DNA from: Chamaea fasciata
Lineage: Eukaryota; Chordata; Aves; Passeriformes; Sylviidae
Reading direction: 5' to 3'
DNA: 64,000 nt
Assembly: GCA_029207755.1 (NCBI GenBank)
Contig: JARCOQ010000002.1
Span: forward strand, 11,361,156-11,425,155
Made by a program: the position numbers and the translations under genes
In this document: one piece after another, positions 23,661 through 36,100 of the stretch
Position numbering within the stretch: the first letter of the stretch is position 1
Layout: every line of letters starts with the position of its first letter
Notes under the pieces: model-generated
Databases searched by the model: none
Told to the model about the DNA's origin: nothing
Seen by the model: only the letters and a program-made list of their open reading frames with translations

Positions 23661-25619
23661 GTCGTAGTCAAATTCTTCTGCTTCATTGGAGACTTGAGAT
23701 CAATAAAACAGGTGAATGAGAATTCGCTAAGAGGAAATCCAATGTTAAATTACAAATACATATTTTGGAATTAATTTTTGTTGTTTTTAAGGTGTCTGTG
23801 AATACCCTATTTTCTGTTATTCAGCTGGGTTTTTGTTTTATGAAAGGCCAATTCCTTCTTCAAAGGATAGGGAAAAGGACAAGGATCCTGTCATCTCGTG
23901 AACCATCAAGGCTGTGACCCAGAAAACTGCATGTGTAGATTTACAGTTTCACTTAAAGATAGTTAATTTGTGGGATTTGTAAATTATTTGATAGAGGAGA
24001 TGATGTTGGTCAAATAATTGCTTAACACTTGGAGACAAAAAAAGAAGATATAAAAAATATTTAGAAGAAAGAGCAGGCAAATTCATTTAAACCTGGAAAA
24101 GGGAAAAGTTGGTATGTGTTCAATTTTACTGTGGTCTTTAGGAACCATGACAGGCTCTCTGTTTTGTTAGAACGAAGACTGCTTAATTGTGTTAGGATAT
24201 TGCTGTTACTGAGACATAAGTGCTGATGGATAATAGCAAAGCAAAACGAAGCTATATTTGGAACAACTTTTCATGGTTTCTAGAGCTCTTGCACTTCCCC
24301 CCCATTGTCCTGTGTCTCTCTGGAGCCTTCAATAACTGAAGGAAAACTGAAGAGCTGCTTATGAGCTACTTCAAAAAGAGCAGCAGTGGAAATCAACAGG
24401 CTTAAACTTCCACCAGATAAATGAACTGTTGATAGGTTAAATAATAATGAGATTGTTTTTTCCTTTGATATTTCCAAATACTGTCAGACACCCTGCCCCT
24501 TCCAAAAAAAGCCCAAAGAACCAGAATTAGGTTATTGTACTCTGTCACCACGTGCATTCATGTGTTCTGTAATTAGCTTACAAGAAATTTTATTTATAAA
24601 CATGGAAATTGCCATGAATTACTCCGAACTGACACTACTCCCTGTGCTTACAGAGTTACTGCAGCTATTCTAGAATAAGAATTTTGGGAAGGGTGAAAAG
24701 GGACTGTTTAGAACTATTTCTGATCTCTCTGGATGACAAAAGTGGAAGAATAAAAAGGAAACTCAAAAGACAACCAGTATGGAATTCTTGGATTTATGCT
24801 TTACTGACAGTATGGACTTTTCACTCTATGTACAAGTGCAAAAGTTGTGTCAGTGTCAAAAGGAAGGAAATTCCAGTAGACACATCAGTGCAACTGTGTT
24901 TTCAATAAAGTGATAGTTTAAATTGTTTTCTTCTATGTTACATTGCATAGTAAATAGGCTTTTAGACAAGGGAAATCTTACCTAGAACTACAGCTATTAA
25001 GAAATAAGTTTTAGATAAATAATTGCTTCTAAGGAGAGATACCTGAGTTTGGGATTTGCAATAAATACCTAAGAAAAAGCAGAAATAGATTTTAACAAAA
25101 CATTGGAGTTTGGTTAGCCTGTGATGTCACAGACGTGGTGAAGTTGAGGGGTCCTTGACAATATCTAACCCTTGAGGATAAACAAATCTGTATTTGAATT
25201 CAAGACATTAAAAAAATGAGTAAACTTGAGACAAATGAGAAGCTTGTATTTTTCTGAGACAGCATCAGTCAGGAATCTTAAATAAGGTAATAACAATTTA
25301 AGGAATCTTTTAAAAGTATAAAACAGATCAATCTTTTAGTAAAAAAACAAGTTTGTGGAGCTGAAAAAAATATGAAAATGGGGGAAAACAGTAGGAGAAA
25401 CATCTCAAAAGGAGACTAAAAATGGGAAATAAAGTGTCAGTAGAAGCACTGTGTAGTGTTATGGATTTGTCAGCAGCAGAGTCAACGTGACAGATACAGC
25501 CATTGTCATGCCATACACGACAGTGCCTTCTTCCAGAGAAGGAAGTCTTTAATGCCAACTGCAAACTGGCGTGGAAAGTACGGAAATCTCTATAAAAACA
25601 AATAATCTTTTTTTTAAAA
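23661..25619. other. Unique DNA, no gene seen
   Basis: A 74-codon plus frame (24684-24908) ends at an AATAAA motif that overlaps its stop codon. It has no recognisable domain, no close upstream promoter signals that I can see, and is probably coincidence. Confidence 0.5.
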
Positions 25620-25745
25620 AGTAGGGTTTCTGGTTTGGTTTTTTTTGTTTGTTTGTTTGTTTTTGTTGAGGGAGTGTTGTTTTTTGTTGTTTGGGATTTT
25701 TTTGTTTGGTTGGGGTTTTCTGTTATTGTTGTTTTTATTTTTAAA
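25620..25745 (+). repeat. T/G-rich low-complexity tract
   Basis: GGTTTGGTT, (TTTG)n and GTTGTTTT units with T runs, similar in texture to the tracts near 7.8 kb and 63.2 kb. Confidence 0.85.
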
Positions 25746-27175
25746 AATTTTATTCTTTTTATGTGTCTAGAACTGGAAATACAACGTAATTAAAATGCAT
25801 AATTAAACCTGTTTCTGAATAATAAAAGTGAGAGTGGGGGTGAATCTTTCAACTGCTTGAACCAGTTCCTTTTCAAGTAAAAATGTTTATCAGAAGAACT
25901 GACCCTTTTTGTCTAGAATTGACTTGTTTCCATTGCTTTAAATGCCTTTCTTTCTGCAATGATTTTCTTTAAATCCTGAGTTCTATTTCAATCCTGAGTG
26001 AACATCAAGGTAATATGATATGCTTGTTCTCTGCTTGTACTCATCATTCTTTTGCATATCTTAGCTTCAGAGCATGAGAGAGAGAGATCTTACAGAAAGA
26101 ACATAGGCATTTGATTTTGCAGTCAATGTTGTATGTCAATATTAAGACAAGACACTTAAATTCAGTTCTCAGCAACCCAGATTGTAATTCTAATGCCCTA
26201 GTTTTAAGTTCTATGCATATTCTTATTTTCTTGACGTTTATTTATGAACAAATTGTTGATGTTTATATAATCTGTAACTGGAGAAATGCAAATTAGTCAG
26301 TCTTGAACCATGGTCAGTTTTGGTTTCAATTATTCAATCACCTTATTTTTTATTTTTTAGAGGTTTAATTGTAACATGCATATTAGCTATAGCTTGAGAA
26401 GCACTTCCATATGACAGTCTTGCACTCTAGTCCCAGTATTGTTTTTTTGACCAACATTAGTAATATTACAAGCATATTATGCTTAAGAGCTGTATTTGTA
26501 ATAATTGAAATATATGATTTATAGGTGTATCTATGGAGCTCTAATTATAGAACAAGCATAAATGAAAATAATGTATTTTTACTGTCAGTCAGATATAGAT
26601 TCTCCTGAGGAAATTAATCAAAATCCTGTTTCAAATTCCCTAATCACCCACAAGATATTTTTTCAGTCCCTCTCTATCCTCAGGTTTCTGTCTTTCTTTG
26701 TTTTGGGGAGTGGTGAAGAAGTCAGAGAAAAATAAGAAGGGACACTGTCTCTTAACTGAAGAGAGTTCCGAGGGATTACTCGAGTAGAGTGCAATATTCT
26801 GTGAATATAACCTGTTGAGGTGAAAACTGCTTAAGGAGTAGTAAGTTCCTGGTGACATCATCAGCATCACATAAAGCATTTCTGGAAAGGGACACCTTTA
26901 ATATTCAACCTTGATGCAAAAACGTATGAAGGAATTTTATCTGCCTTTTGTTGCTTGTATCTTTATGTAACCTTGTAAATCTGTTGCTCTGGATGTGCTG
27001 CATTTGCTTTTTTGCCATGACATGAGATGAAAGTGATTTCAAATTAACTGGTCAATACTAGTGCATTAATGCATGAAAAATAGCCACATACTTCCTGGAT
27101 TCTAAAGACTGCAGATCAAGGCTCCATGCTATGGGATAATCAGATCTGCAGCTCTTCCTTAAGATGCACTGGATT
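25746..27175. other. Unique DNA, no gene seen
   Basis: AT-rich sequence with nothing recognisable on either strand. Confidence 0.6.
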
Positions 27176-27252
27176 AAAAAAAACCCAAAAAAAACCCCCC
27201 CAAAAAAACCAAACAAACAAAAAAAACAAATAAACAACAACAAAAAACCCCC
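27176..27252 (-). repeat. A/C-rich low-complexity tract
   Basis: The reverse-complement counterpart of the T/G tracts: AAACCC, CCAAACAAAC and A runs. The minus-strand frame rich in Phe, Gly and Leu (27058-27243) arises from it. Confidence 0.9.
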
Positions 27253-30200
27253 ACTGCCAATTCAAAATATTCTTTCCTTAGGGACAGGCTCCTAAAAAAC
27301 AAACCTCCAAAATCCCAACAATTAAAAAAAACCCACAAAACACAAACAAGATAATCAGAGCTAACTAAACATTAAGAAATATCCACATCAGGTTTACAGT
27401 CTGAATAAGAGCTCAAGGCCATCACAGGGTAGTCTGATGCAAACCTTAAATTTTTGGGCTTGCTTTGGTTTGGGATTTTTTAGATTTTTTTTTAGAGAGT
27501 GTATCTCCCTGAAAGACATACCACCTGACCAACAGATCTGTTATATAGAATTTCTGTGTCTGTAGGTTTTATTGCAGCAGACATGAGGCAGACAGAAATG
27601 CACAGCCTGGTGATTTTTGAGCAGCAGTAACAAATACAGAGGGTGGGATGGAAGCAGGTGGTTGCCACAGCAGAGTTTCTTGCCTTAAAGGTTTTGTGAG
27701 TGTCATCTCTGCTTTGCACTGCAGCTTCAGAGTTGCTGATTTAGGGCTACAGGGCATGTGACTTTCCAAATGGGGACAGGGTGAAGAGGTCAACCTGGTG
27801 TGATGAGATGCTCAGTGAATCCCACTGTACCTGCTCTCCACAGCTAAATCCCATGTCCTGAGACAATTTTGCTGCCTAGATCTAGCCTTCACAAGGTGTC
27901 TTCAGGAGTTCCCACAGCCTGTCTCACAATCCCAACCTCTGCAGTGAAACTGCAGCAGTCCAGCCCTGACAGCAATGCAGAAAACTGCATCTAAACAGCA
28001 GCATTTAGACAACTAAATGACCACTCATTTAAATACCCTCTGTCATCCTGGGGACTGATTCTTTTTACAGACCAGCAGCACTCAAGACAATAGCATGCAT
28101 TACATGATTGTAGAATCAGTATAAATGGGATCAGAAACAGATCTATTAACTCTAATTAGGGGTTATGGTGTGATCTTATTTCACTGCACTGTATACAGCC
28201 TCTGTGACTGTTATTTCAAGTGACAGACGTTTGTTTTCCAGAACTTAATTTGCACATAGAATTAATAGTAATGCATCCAAGAACTGCTATTGCTAATATG
28301 CAGAATTAGCATAGCTCTCTCTGTCCCAAGCTTCTGCTGAGAAAAGGATTCCAAAAAAGAGAGAAAAAGAGCTCCGACCCAGTGGAATAATGACATTTTC
28401 TGTCTTCTATAGTGAAGAATTTCAGCCTGATGAGTTTTGAAAATAGAGGCCATTATTTACTTTTCATGGTAGTGGAAACCATTTGCAATGGATTGCACAT
28501 TTCCATCAGGGCATAACATTTGCTCCTCCTAGAAGCAGAAAAATTCTGCAGACAGATTTTTGCCTGTCTTTAAACCCCTGACCAGCTGACTAACTCCCGA
28601 GGTTTAATAGCTTGTAGGCATCTGTAGGCAAAAGTAAAAGAAACGAGTTCATCAAGGAACTATATCATGCTTCCAACATGTGGCAACATGAGTGCCTCTT
28701 CACCATCTGTTATTTGTGTGAGGATTTTATTATGTAAATGACGGTACACACTGCGCCCTAAACAAAGGAAGATGATTCCCATTACAGTGTGTTGCGACTG
28801 CCAGGTTTCTGTGTCAGCCCCGAAACAAATAATGAAAGCAGCAGAGCCATGGCAGGCAGAATATCTTGGGTTCCTCTACCTCTCCTCTTGAAAGGGAGCA
28901 AATGTCTTGATGAATAATTTGGTTTTTTGCACGTATTGTGACTGAAAAAGCCAGGTAGTCAATGAAACATCCAGAAATAGACAGGTAAAACTAGACTGAG
29001 GTGAGGTTTGCAGGTGTAAAAGAGATTGAAGTGAGAAACCTGCGAAACTGTGGACACTTCTAAACTCTCTGGTGTTGCTGAGGGCCAAAAATAGGAAACT
29101 GGGCTCCTAAATCATCTGCAATACATAAAAGGTCTTATGGGATAGAGCTGGAAGTAAAAACCTGCCCTACATCCTGTTTAAAATTTTCCATTAAATTACC
29201 AATTTAAATTGAAATGTAATTATCTTAACTGGCATATTTTTGGCAGCCATAATGAGAAAAAAAGAAAAAAAAAAGAAAAAAGAAAAGAAAAAAATCCCTA
29301 TGCAACACTGGATCAAGTAAAAGCCCACAGGAGTTCTAGCACTGGCCCTTAATCAAAGTCTACAAAGACACAAAAGCTTTGAGCTAATCTATGCCAAGAC
29401 ATGTTGGACAGTATGGCATTGCCAAGAGCATCCTTCTGGTGGCATTTAAAGCACCTGGTGCCCTAGGAAATAAATCATATCCAAAGCTGTAAATTCTCTG
29501 TTTTCCTTATACCCATCTACCAACCAACAGGGGTTACTGTGATAGCAACACAATATTGCATGGGAAAGAAAACGCACCACTATTTTTATTGCTTTTCTAT
29601 TTTTTAATGTGTAGCACGCAAGTAGTTCTCTGTGCACACACTCTTCCTAACTGGGCCTTTAGTGTGGCTTAATGCAATTAAAACACTGCTGCATTTATCA
29701 GTTTAACTCAAATCTTAATTTGATAATTGGAAAAGATGTGCATTAGGGATTAATTTTTATTCCAGACTTATTTAGAAGTATCTGGAAGCAGTGTCAGAAT
29801 TGACCAGATTGATGATTTTAGGGTGCTTGGTTACTTCTACTGCATTGTTATTGTGTGATTTCTTACGCTTGTATTTGTCAGCTTTTCCTGACTTAATTAT
29901 GATTAAACGTTGAACTTTACAGATGGCCAACTGCTGATACTGCTGTATTGATCAGTTGGTTTTATTAATGTGTTAAATTTTGTGGTTGCAACAGGATCAT
30001 ATTTTGCAATAGAACAGCTAATAGCTGGAGAACTCTGCCATGAAAGTTCCAATAGCCTTAGCAGGTATTCATATTTTTTTCAATTTAGCTTTTTTTTTTT
30101 AAAAAAAATATTTATTTATTTATTAACATCTAACTTCAATAAAGATACGTCTGGAACGTTTTCATGCTAAAGGACAAACCCGTGTCACTGTTTAACAGGT

Positions 30201-31199
30201 AGCACTGAAAGAAACAGAATGTGTACAGAAAGAATACAGCTACAACTGATGCCTAGAAGCACATGTAAAGCTGACTTTTTTTCTTTTTTTTTCCCTGAAG
30301 TCCTCAAAATCTAAATGCATACTTTCTGTGAGAACCTGTTGTCATGTTGGGTTTTTTTTTTTCCAGAATTATAAATCAATGGAAACTGTAATCTAATTCC
30401 TCAAGACAAAGTATTTGGTTCAAGTTTGCAAATGTGAAATAAGCTTGCTTTCATCATTTCAGGTATCAGAAACTGATAGAAAAAGTTAGGATATTGATTA
30501 ATATTTCTGTGTCCTTATCTTTTCCTCTCATAATGCATGTCTAAAATTCAGACATCATGTGGAGGTAATTTTTTACATAGATGGTATTCAAAATAGCCTA
30601 AAAGATCCTTGTGATTTGGAATGGTATGGAAAATTGGGAAGAAAAGTGAAATATATATAGATGTTTTCATCACACTTTTTAAATTGCTACTTACTTCCTA
30701 CACATTCCTGAGCCTGTTCGCCTCTTATTCTATGAACAGTGATATTTTCCTAAGTGTCTTAGATAAAGTTTATTAATTTTGTGTCCAATTTACTGCCATT
30801 TGAAGTTATGCTTTCCGCAGTATCCTGTGCAGACAGAGCCTTTCCTTATAGCATAAAAATGAATTAAATTGTAACTGTAGAATTTCTGTTGTTTATCCAA
30901 CAAATGTTGTTTTATACATCATGTGTATATGTATATGAAATTGGTAATTATATTCTGAAACTTAGAAGCGATGTTTCAAACAGGAATGCCAATATTATTT
31001 TTCTTGAGATGCAACATCTTGCATGTAGCCATAATAATTCATACCTATGTTAAAGTTTTTCTCTCCACCAGTTTGTATATATATAAACTAATAGGGAACA
31101 ATTATATAATAAATATTCTGTAGGGCTGAAGTCTTTGTAACCTTAGAAGCCTGGAAATGACATTATTAATGTCCCAGTCATCTGTTTTCTGTTTCTCAG
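27253..31199. other. Unique DNA, no gene seen; short A-rich tracts
   Basis: Contains further A/C-rich sequence at about 27290-27350, a purine A/G tract at 29252-29295, and a T run then A run then TTTA repeats at about 30091-30125. A conserved-element candidate is listed separately at 28650-28850. No exon or mobile element is recognised. Confidence 0.55.
28650..28850. other. Possible conserved non-coding element
   Basis: Even base composition, several CpGs (GACGGTAC, CTGCGCCC, TTGCGACT, CCCCGAAAC), AT-rich homeobox-like cores (TTTATTATGTAAATG) and no repeat similarity set it apart from the surrounding DNA. It is a texture-based guess only. Confidence 0.25.
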
Positions 31200-31585
31200 A
31201 GCACTTTGTCATGGGGAAAGGAGCCCAAGATGCTCGCAACTGGCCATGGTCACAGCAATAGGACTTCAGCCCAAGGCAGCTGTGCCCTGCAGCTGCCCCT
31301 GAAGGTCAGCAGAGAGAGGGCACAGCCACCATTCCCTGGGAGTGAAGAGTGTGCCATAGCCCCCAGCACCGCTGGGATGGCATGAGTGGGATGCCAGCAG
31401 ACGTCTCTGCAGGGTGTTAAGCCCAACCCCAGCTGTCAGAGATGCCTTCCAAGCCCTTCGGTCAAACAACAGGGGGTCTCAGGTGGTGTTAAAAGTATTG
31501 TCCAGCCTTCTGGCCTAGGGTTGTGGAACAACATCTCAGAGGAAAATATTCTGGTCCTGCTTTTTGGACTCCGGGGAAAGTAGAA
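31200..31585. other. GC-richer block, unidentified
   Basis: Composition shifts to GC-rich for about 380 bases, with phrases such as CTGCAGCTGCCCCTGAAGG and CCCCAGCACCGCTGGG. It resembles decayed LTR or CR1-type sequence in texture, but I find no defining ends, tail or family block. Open frames of 65-67 codons on both strands have no motif. Confidence 0.35.
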
Positions 31586-32581
31586 AATGAAGTTGTGGCT
31601 CGGATTTAGTAGTTGGTTAAGCTATTTGCACATGCAAAACTCCAGAGAAAAAGCCATGAGCAAAATGAAAAGAGAGCTGTAAAGGCAAGGCCTTTCCAAT
31701 CAAAGTTTTCGTCCAGAATGCCAAACGAAGGTATAACAACATAGCAATTACACAACTTGAATAACTTCTCTATCTTTAGTTCCTGTAAATTTAAGCTGAC
31801 ATTCACACCTCACCTAAATCTTGATACCTGTCTCCTCTTGATTTACATGGGATTAGTTTTGCAAAACAAGTTTAATTCCTGATTGCTGCTTGATGGTGCT
31901 ATCTGCTGGTCTTTCTTCTCTTACTTTCTGGTATCTGTTTGTTTTTGTGTTGCTGTTTCTTTCTTTCTTTTCTTTCTTTCTGTTTTATTAGTGTACAATC
32001 TCCAAGGCATCTAGCAGCTCTTGGGATAGATTGAATAGATAGAGCATGGTGGAACGGATGTCTGAGACTTAATATTATTTGTAGCTGTCAATAGTTTTGA
32101 CCATGTCAGTTTGTCATTCAATATCTTTCTTTTTTCTCTCCTCATTTCTAGTAATGCAGCTAGAGTTTTCCCCCTTTGGAGCAAAAATGCCATGATGTTC
32201 ACAAGAGTTGTATAGATAGAAAATGGTGCTGGTAACAGCGAAAGAGGAACACTTTCATCATCAGAACAATGTGGACTTAAAGGTGTTGGAAACTAAAGGC
32301 CAATTACTCCCTGAGATGCTTGGGGGGGCCACTTCCACTGTAATCAGTCTTGTGATTGTGAAGGCAGAAGCGGACCTTGACTGTCTCTATCTGGACTTTG
32401 TCAGGCCATTTGTTTGTGACCAGAGTTGTGTCATTACTGTGGTTTTCAATAAAGGGATGTTCACTGAGGCATCATATTGATATTTTTGAAGTATGTTCCA
32501 CATTTTCAAAGGAACAAATTTATCAACATTGAATTGAAATGTCTAGCTGCTTGAGTATGCAATTGAGATTCCCCATCACTG
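31586..32581. other. Unique DNA, no gene seen
   Basis: Nothing recognised except a TTTC microsatellite at 31956-31981. An 85-codon plus frame (32223-32480) shows no domain. Confidence 0.55.
31956..31981 (+). repeat. (TTTC)n microsatellite
   Basis: About six TTTC units with one variant. Simple sequence. Confidence 0.9.
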
Positions 32582-33122
32582 ATGTGCAAGGCCATTAATT
32601 CTTCACCTGCTGGATGCAATGGGGATGAGACCTCCACCTGGATTGCTGCACCCAGCCTGCGAGTCCCCAGCACAGGAAGGACAGGGACCTGTTCGAGCCA
32701 GGTCACTAAGATGATCAGAGGGATGGAGCAGCTCTCCTATAAGGAACGGCTGAGAGATTTCAGATTCTTCAGCTTGGAAAAGAGAAGTCTTCTGACCTAA
32801 TTGCAGCCTTCTGGTACCTGAAAGACCCCTCAAGGAAGACAGAAAGAGACTATTTACGAGGACCTGGAGTGACAAGACAAGGGGGAATGCCTTCAAACTC
32901 ACAGAGACTAGGTTTAGATTAGATATTAGGAGGGTTGATGTGACCCTGGCACAGGTTGTCCAGACAATCTGTGGATGCCCCATCCCTGGAAGTCTGTCTG
33001 GACAGGCTGGAAGGGGCTCTGAGCAACCTGGTTTAGCGGAAGGTGGCCTTGTCCTCAGCTGGGGGTTTGGAACTAGGTGATATCTGAGTCCCTTCCAACC
33101 CAAATCATTCTGTGAGTATATG
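32582..33122 (+). mobile_element. CR1 LINE fragment, longest copy here
   Basis: A CR1 3' portion of about 540 bp on the plus strand. Family blocks appear in the expected order: 'GAGACCTCCACCTGGATTGC', 'CCCCAGCACAGGAAGGACAG', 'AAGATGATCAGAGGGATGGA', 'CAGCTCTCCTATAAGGAACG', 'GGTTTAGATTAGATATTAGG', 'GTGGATGCCCCATCCCTGGA', 'AGCAACCTGGTTTAG', 'GAGTCCCTTCCAACCCAAAT', and a tail ATTCTGTGAGTATATGATT. It covers the end region of the element only. The 194-codon minus frame (32603-33187) is antisense to it and carries no independent evidence of being a gene. Divergence from the remembered consensus is moderate, so it is not a very recent insertion. Confidence 0.96.
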
Positions 33123-36100
33123 ATTTTCCACATGTGAAGGCATGTTAAAAGGGAGGTAATTTGGCCATAACCTGTTCCTTTTTCCAAAGAAATTTTGTGG
33201 AAAATCTTGTCAGGCTTTCATCTCTGAGTCCTCTACTAAGCCAACTCCTTGCAGGTATTTTAAGTCTTTAGGTCTTTCTGCAAAATAAGGCCTTTAGCAG
33301 TGACTTTTGAACTTTCCATTGAGTATGTTCACAAAATCTGAAGCGGGATCCTGTTCTGGCTGACATGTGTGACTTATGAGCCTGAGTGCTGAAGTGGTTC
33401 CTTCAGGACCATGCAGCCAACCAAGCTGACTCCTTGGGCACTGAATATCTGGCATCACTTGCAAAATATGCTACAGAAAGCAATGGCTGAAGCTGTGTAG
33501 TTACTCTGAAACATCAGTTCTTCTTCTGGGATCTATGGAAAACGGGTGAGTGAGCCCAGTCTGTCTCTTTGCTGACAGGCCAATTGGAATAATTGGTGTC
33601 TTTTTTTGCAGCATTTCTAAGCAAAAAAAAAAAAAGCAAGGCTGGAGCTGAAAGGAGGAAAAATCTCTTCATGGAGTGTTTTATGTCTAGAATCAAGACT
33701 TTTTGAAGGATTTAAGTCCCAAATACAAGTGAAATATCCAACCAACTATAATAGCTATCAGGAGATGGAGGAAAAAATGGAGAGGAGAGGGAAAGGGAAA
33801 CACTTCCAGGGAAGGTGATGCTGTTCGGAAAAAATGTCTCTTACAGTTTGGCATCTAGCTGTTAATGTGCTCTTGCCAACCTGCGAGTTCATTTGAGGTT
33901 TATAGCAAGTTACAGGAAGAATAAAAAGTTAATCATGTGCAGGGCCTTGGTGTTGTATTCTTGCCATCAATTTCAATAGCAGTAATAACATACAGACTGC
34001 AAAGCGATTGAAGAATGGCACAAACTGCTTTCTACTTGAGTTTGCAAACTTATTTCCACTGCAAGTTTAATTTATGTGGTTTCCATCCAAATTTGAAGAG
34101 ATAATGATGTGAGGTCTAAGAACACTATTTATGGGTTGAGTGTGGAGTCAGACTCTTCTATCAGTTTTTACCTGTGATACACATGGGGACTTTTCTCCTT
34201 CTACTTAAAACAAAGTAATATTTTATTGATGTTCAAACCTGCAAAAAGAAATAAAAGGAAAAGTGGGAGAATTTGATGATGAAGATGGTTACTCAACAGA
34301 AAGCTCAGCTACATGTTGTAGCCTGTAACTTTTTAACAAATCCCAAAAGTTCCTATTAAATATTCTGGGGATTTGAAGCTGAGGAAATCTACTGAAATAG
34401 TGTCTGGGCCTGGATTAGCACTCCAGGATAAAGATTGATTTAAGATTTGTAATTTTTTTTCATTTCTTTTCGATTTGTAACTATGAACTTTACTGTCGTC
34501 AGCTGAGATAAAAGTTCTTAATGCATCAAAAACTATCATTGACACTTACAATGAAGAAATAAGCTTCTCAAAAAGAAACCATGTACTACAAAGTCTTTTC
34601 AGTGGATTAAACTTTTTCCTTTCTGTTTCTGAAATACTTTTGAATGAAAATCTGCACTTTTTTGTTGCGTTTGGCTGCAAACTGTGCAGAGGTGTTTTTG
34701 TTCTTCACTCTCACACTACTCAAATGGAATGGCAAATTTTACTCATGGTGCCTTTAGCTACATTATCATCTTTATTAATATATTAACATGCATTTGAGTT
34801 ATCCTGATACATTGTAAACACACTGAATCTAAGGTATGTAACAGTATATAAAGATTTATTATTTGATTTAAAGGACTTAAAATTCAGCAAAAGCATTCTG
34901 TAGGTGAGTGATCCTACTTATTAGAGATGAATTTTAACAACCATAGACCACAAATTTCTGCTGTCCTTTGGGGAAAAGAAAGAAATTGATTGTAGAAAAA
35001 AAATGTTGTCTTTGCATTCCTTTACTTCTTGTCATTTTTTCTTTGTTTGATCTATCAGTTTCTTGTACAATGCTTTCTCCCCTTGTTTATCAAAGTTACT
35101 AATTTATGGTCTATTGATGCAGAACAGTTCTTTAAGCTTAGAGTTAGTACTTGGCTGTCAGTAAGAAAGATGGGATGCAAAAGTGTGAAGGATTTTCCCA
35201 GGGTAAATCAAGACTTACAGCCACGTCTGTAAGTGGAGTACTTAGGCAGGTGTAAAAAGTTGGATGGCAGAAAAGTAGGACAAGGCTATCACTTTTGCTT
35301 GGGAGATAATATAATTAGATTTATGTGTTAAAAATAGTTCTTAGGATTGGTTTATATTCAACTACATTGATTTGTTCAACATTTTCGCTACATAAAATAG
35401 TGAGACTTTGCAATTTATTTGGGTTTTGTCTTGCCAACTGGCCTGCCTCCTTCCTTTCCCTCTTGCTCCTCTTGCCTCATTTGCAGAGTTATGCTAGATA
35501 TGGGAGTGAAAGTTTGCACTTATCTTCATTGGAAGTGTTTCCTCAAAATGCTAATTCTTTAGCTTTTAATCTTGAGTCATTTGGTCAGTAATGGTTGAAA
35601 CTCCTGGGTTTTGCCTTTTTTTTTTTTTTTAAGAGAATGTAAAATTTGTTCAACAGTGCTAATGTCTGGTCTAATCTAAGTTTACAGAGATTTTGTCACA
35701 GTTTACAGAGACATGTCTAATATTGTTTGTGTGTATGTATCCTACTTATCTGCATGGAGATTAAACTGGCCTTGCTACAGTACTGATTTGGACTAGGGCT
35801 ATGTTGCCTCTAGGTACCAGCATGCTAAGGTTCTAAAAAGAGTTGGTTGATAATTTGAATTTCAACAGCAAAGACAAGAGACAGTAGTAGAGGAATGCCT
35901 GCATTTTTCTTATAAATTTCTAGGGGGGAAAAAGTGTCTTGTGAATTCTGTCCTCAGTTTGAATTTATACAACTAAATTTGTAAAATTAAATAAATTAAA
36001 AAATAATATTTCTATGCTAGGATGTTGCCATGACAGTATTTCTCTTGATATATATTTGAATATTATATTCATAATACTGTGCAGTGTCGTATATTTATGT

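Noticed and set aside
24684..24908. 74-codon plus frame ending at an AATAAA motif
   Set aside because: Overlap of stop and polyadenylation hexamer is suggestive, but no homology, promoter or splice evidence is visible.
32603..33187. 194-codon minus frame, longest in the window
   Set aside because: It lies antisense across a CR1 3' end, where such frames are common by-products of GC-richer repeat sequence.
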